NCBI RefSeq assembly: GCF_018991925.1
Contig: NW_024726235.1
Coordinates: 1,730,601 to 1,794,600, forward strand
Reading direction: 5' to 3'
Length of the DNA: 64,000 bases
Origin: Homarus americanus
Taxonomy: Eukaryota; Arthropoda; Malacostraca; Decapoda; Nephropidae
This document shows positions 61,442 to 64,000 of the stretch, one piece after another (position 1 is the stretch's first letter; each line of letters starts with the position of its first letter). The notes below the pieces were generated by a model that made no database searches, was not told the origin of the DNA, and worked only from the letters and a program-made list of their open reading frames with translations. A program made the position numbers and the translations under genes.

Positions 61442-62045
61442 GTGTTAGAAATTTGAAAAGATTACCCTTGAATTTACTAAGGTCACGGCAAGAAGGCACT
61501 GGTTTCGTAGCTTTGGTGAAAATTGCGGTAAAATTTCAGTTTTGATCATCACTGTATTTAGATATCCAACCAAACCAACCTAACCTAGTCACTTAACCCA
61601 AGAATTATATCTAACCGAACAGAGGGGGCTTGGCCCCTCGACCCTCCCTTTCTGTTGGGGGTTAAATTCCTAAGATTTCCCAGATGACCGAAACTAAAAT
61701 ACCAAAACTGCAACCAGCACTGATTTTAGCAAAACAACCACTGCGATATATACTGGTCATAATGAAGTTTAGGCTCGGATGACATTGGTCAGTAGTTCAT
61801 TCTTGTTAAACTCGGACTTATATTTCAGTGATTGGTTTTATTATATGGAGCGCTGAGGACATTCCAACAAACGACTTCAGCGAATGGCATCATGGCGTAA
61901 CTTATCGCTGTGGACGAGTCGTAAACACCTGCAGAAAGTAGAGGTAAACAAAATTTCACCTATTTTTTGTCCTTGACTTTATTTTTTTTATACAGGTATC
62001 AACGACTGCACTTTTCTTGTTTACATATAAGGTACGGTGATACTT
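61442..62045 (+). repeat. 0.6 kb direct duplication, copy B
   Basis: Near-identical to 59038-59644, with about a dozen or more scattered substitutions and a few single-base indels. The sequences diverge abruptly after 'gatactt' on the right. Confidence 0.9.
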
Positions 62046-62514
62046 ACGAAAATGAAAGTGGGTCTCATAGGTCTGACATCCCGTTAGGTGCTGTGCGGAT
62101 ACAGTATACTGGCATGTAAGTAGGGTATACGTCTTCAGACTTAGGTCGACTAGAGGTACCCTGGGCATGAAGTAGTTGTCTCTCTGGGAGTAAGTTTCAC
62201 TAAAGTTGGACCATTAGTTCTTGTCGGGAGCTTTGGTGATATGTTTGTTTATATCCCGCTTTCAGCTTTACATACACACGCTAACACATACGTATACTCT
62301 CTCCAGAATGTATCCTAAACCATTTTGTGAGACAATATGACATAACAGACGAAGGATTTGCTACATAAGTACATTCATAGTCACATGAACTTCCGGTTTG
62401 TCAACGTTGCAAAATTATGTTTATTCCCGTGCCTTAATGGCGTATATACAAATGCACACGCTGACTACGCACATGAAGTAACATTCTCTCTCACACACAC
62501 ACACACATAATGGA

Positions 62515-62812
62515 TTTTTTCCTCTTGACTTTTTTCTTGTTACTCTCCCCTATTTTTCTTCCTCCATTCCTCCCTCCCCTCCCTCCTCTTTCTCCTCTCC
62601 CGTTCATTCTCCCTTCCTTCTTTCCCCACTCCTTATTTCCCCCCATCCTTATATTTCCCTCCATTTCACCTTCCCCTTCCCTCCCTTTTCCCTTTCCTTC
62701 CTCTCCCTCCTCTAACTTCTTTTTCTCTCCCCTTTCCTCCCCTTCTATGTCCCCTTCATTTCCCCTCACCTCCATCCGTCCTTCCCTTTCTCCCTTCCCT
62801 TCCTCGCTGAGC
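62515..62812. repeat. Polypyrimidine tract, about 300 bp
   Basis: Almost all C and T on the plus strand (CCTCCCTT-like words). The long open frames on both strands (Leu/Pro/Ser-rich and Gly/Glu/Lys-rich) follow from composition and are not genes. Confidence 0.9.
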
Positions 62813-63036
62813 CAAGGTTTTTGAGACAATCTTTTTTTTTTCGCTCATGAATCTTTGCTCCGCCCAGCAGCGTCACGGAGCCGCTCTCACATCATGACTC
62901 CGTTCAGCTGAACTTCCGGGCTCCGTGTTGAACTGCCGGCGATGCCTTCACGGACATCTTGGTCCTGGTGTTTCTTCGTTGGGTGTTCATCTGTGTGCAC
63001 CGAACACTTGCTGGAGTTTAGGGGAAGAACACTGTA

Positions 63037-64000
63037 CTCAGTTCACGTATTCTGTGATCACCCTCAACCTATGTATTCTGTGTTCACCCTCAACCTATGT
63101 GTTGTGTGTTCACCCTCAACCTAAGTGTTATGTGTTCACCCTCAACCTATGTATTCTGTGTTCACCCTCAACCTATGTGTTATGTGTTCACCTTCAACCT
63201 ATGTATTCTGTGATCACCCTCAACCTAAGTGTTATGTGTTCACCCTCAACCTAAGTGTTATGTGTTCACCTTCAACCTATGTATTCTGTGATCACCCTCA
63301 ACCTATGTGTTATGTGTACTCCCTCAACCAATGTGTTATGTGTACTCCCTCAACCAATGTGTTATGTGTACTCCCTCAACCAATATGTTATGTGTTCACC
63401 CTCAACCAATGTGTTATGTGTTCACCCTCAACCAATGTGTTATGTGTACTCCCTCAACCAATATGTTATGTGTTCACCCTCAACCAATGTGTTATGTGTT
63501 CACCCTCAACCAATGTGTTATGTGTTCACCCTCAACCAATATGTTATGTGTTCACCCTCAACCAATGTGTTATGTGTTCTCCCTCAACCAATGTGTTATG
63601 TGTACTCCCTCAACCAATGTGTTATGTGTACTCCCTCAACCAATATGTTATGTGTACCCCCTCAACCAATATGTTATGTGTTCACCCTCAACCAATGTGT
63701 TATGTGTTCACCCTCAACCAATGTGTTATGTGTTCACCCTCAACCAATATGTTATGTGTTCACCCTCAACCTATGTGTTATGTGTACTCCCTCAACCAAT
63801 GTGTTATGTGTACTCCCTCAACCAATATGTTATGTGTACTCCCTCAACCAATATGTTATGTGTACTCCCTCAACCAATATATTATGTGCTCACTCTCAAC
63901 CAAATCAACCAATGTGTTATGTGTACTCCCTCAACCAATATATTATGTGTTCACCCTCAACCAATGTGTTATGTGTTCACCCTCAACCAATGTGTTATGT
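63037..64000 (+). repeat. 26 bp satellite running off the window end
   Basis: About 37 tandem copies of 'ctcaaccaatgtgttatgtg' plus 'ttcacc'. Before about 63320 the units read 'cctatgtattctg' or 'cctaagtgttatg'. After that they read 'ccaatgtgttatg' or 'ccaatatgttatg', with either 'ttcaccctc' or 'tactccctc'. One irregular unit lies near 63890. The array is not closed at 64000. Confidence 0.95.

Noticed and set aside
62510..62824. 104-residue Leu/Pro/Ser open frame (and its Gly/Glu/Lys antisense partner)
   Set aside because: It is produced by the polypyrimidine tract. There is no domain or splice signal, and both strands are open for compositional reasons.
62925..63254. 109-residue open frame at the start of the satellite
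   Set aside because: A 26 bp unit without stops in any rotation gives a long open frame automatically. The residue pattern repeats every 26 codons.
63037..64000. CRISPR-like array
   Set aside because: Units are directly adjacent with no unique spacers, and the context is eukaryotic.
1..64000. Bacterial or viral contamination
   Set aside because: Introns with GT/AG sites, eukaryotic transposons and SINEs are spread across the window. No operon-like gene packing and no viral gene set were seen.

Overview
This window looks like nuclear DNA of an arthropod, most likely a decapod crustacean. It is AT-rich and gene-poor, with introns, microsatellites, long decayed tandem repeats, Tigger/pogo, hAT and non-LTR elements, a tRNA-derived SINE and CCTAACC-type strings. 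The decapod placement is inferred from the style of the repeats and was not tested by a search.

I can reconstruct one host gene, on the minus strand from 40075 down to 25144. It is Suv4-20, the KMT5B/KMT5C-family histone H4K20 methyltransferase. Six coding exons join in frame at GT/AG sites to give 911 codons plus a stop. The first five exons hold the SET module (NHDC motif, GEDFFG, post-SET cysteines). The last exon is long and encodes a disordered, basic, His-rich tail. Candidate 3' UTR runs below 25144, with a minus-strand AATAAA at 23768-23763. Upstream non-coding exons and the promoter were not identified.

The introns and flanks are full of mobile DNA. Intron 4 holds a 2.3 kb Tigger-like element and a 287 bp relative. 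Intron 1 holds a second 2.55 kb Tigger-like element, a 602 bp solo LTR 12 bp beyond it, and a poly-A retroposon copy. From 40.5 to 49 kb there is a non-LTR endonuclease remnant, an internally deleted hAT element, a two-level nest of TA-flanked palindromic elements, a Tigger-like MITE, a SINE with a perfect 10 bp target duplication and a Tc1/pogo-like MITE.

From 1 to 23 kb there are a hAT MITE with a perfect 8 bp target duplication, several short hairpins, microsatellites and minisatellites, a degenerate non-LTR element with much of its reverse transcriptase missing, an unclassified dispersed repeat, a MITE with internal tandem repeats and a foldback element. From 50 to 64 kb I see no convincing gene: there are further dispersed-repeat copies, LINE 3' ends, decayed tandem arrays, a 0.6 kb direct duplication, a 300 bp polypyrimidine tract and a 26 bp satellite that runs off the window end.

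I found no clearly new multi-gene system. The best leads are the unclassified dispersed repeat, an unrecognised protein-like frame downstream of Suv4-20 and the variety of TA-flanked elements around the gene.
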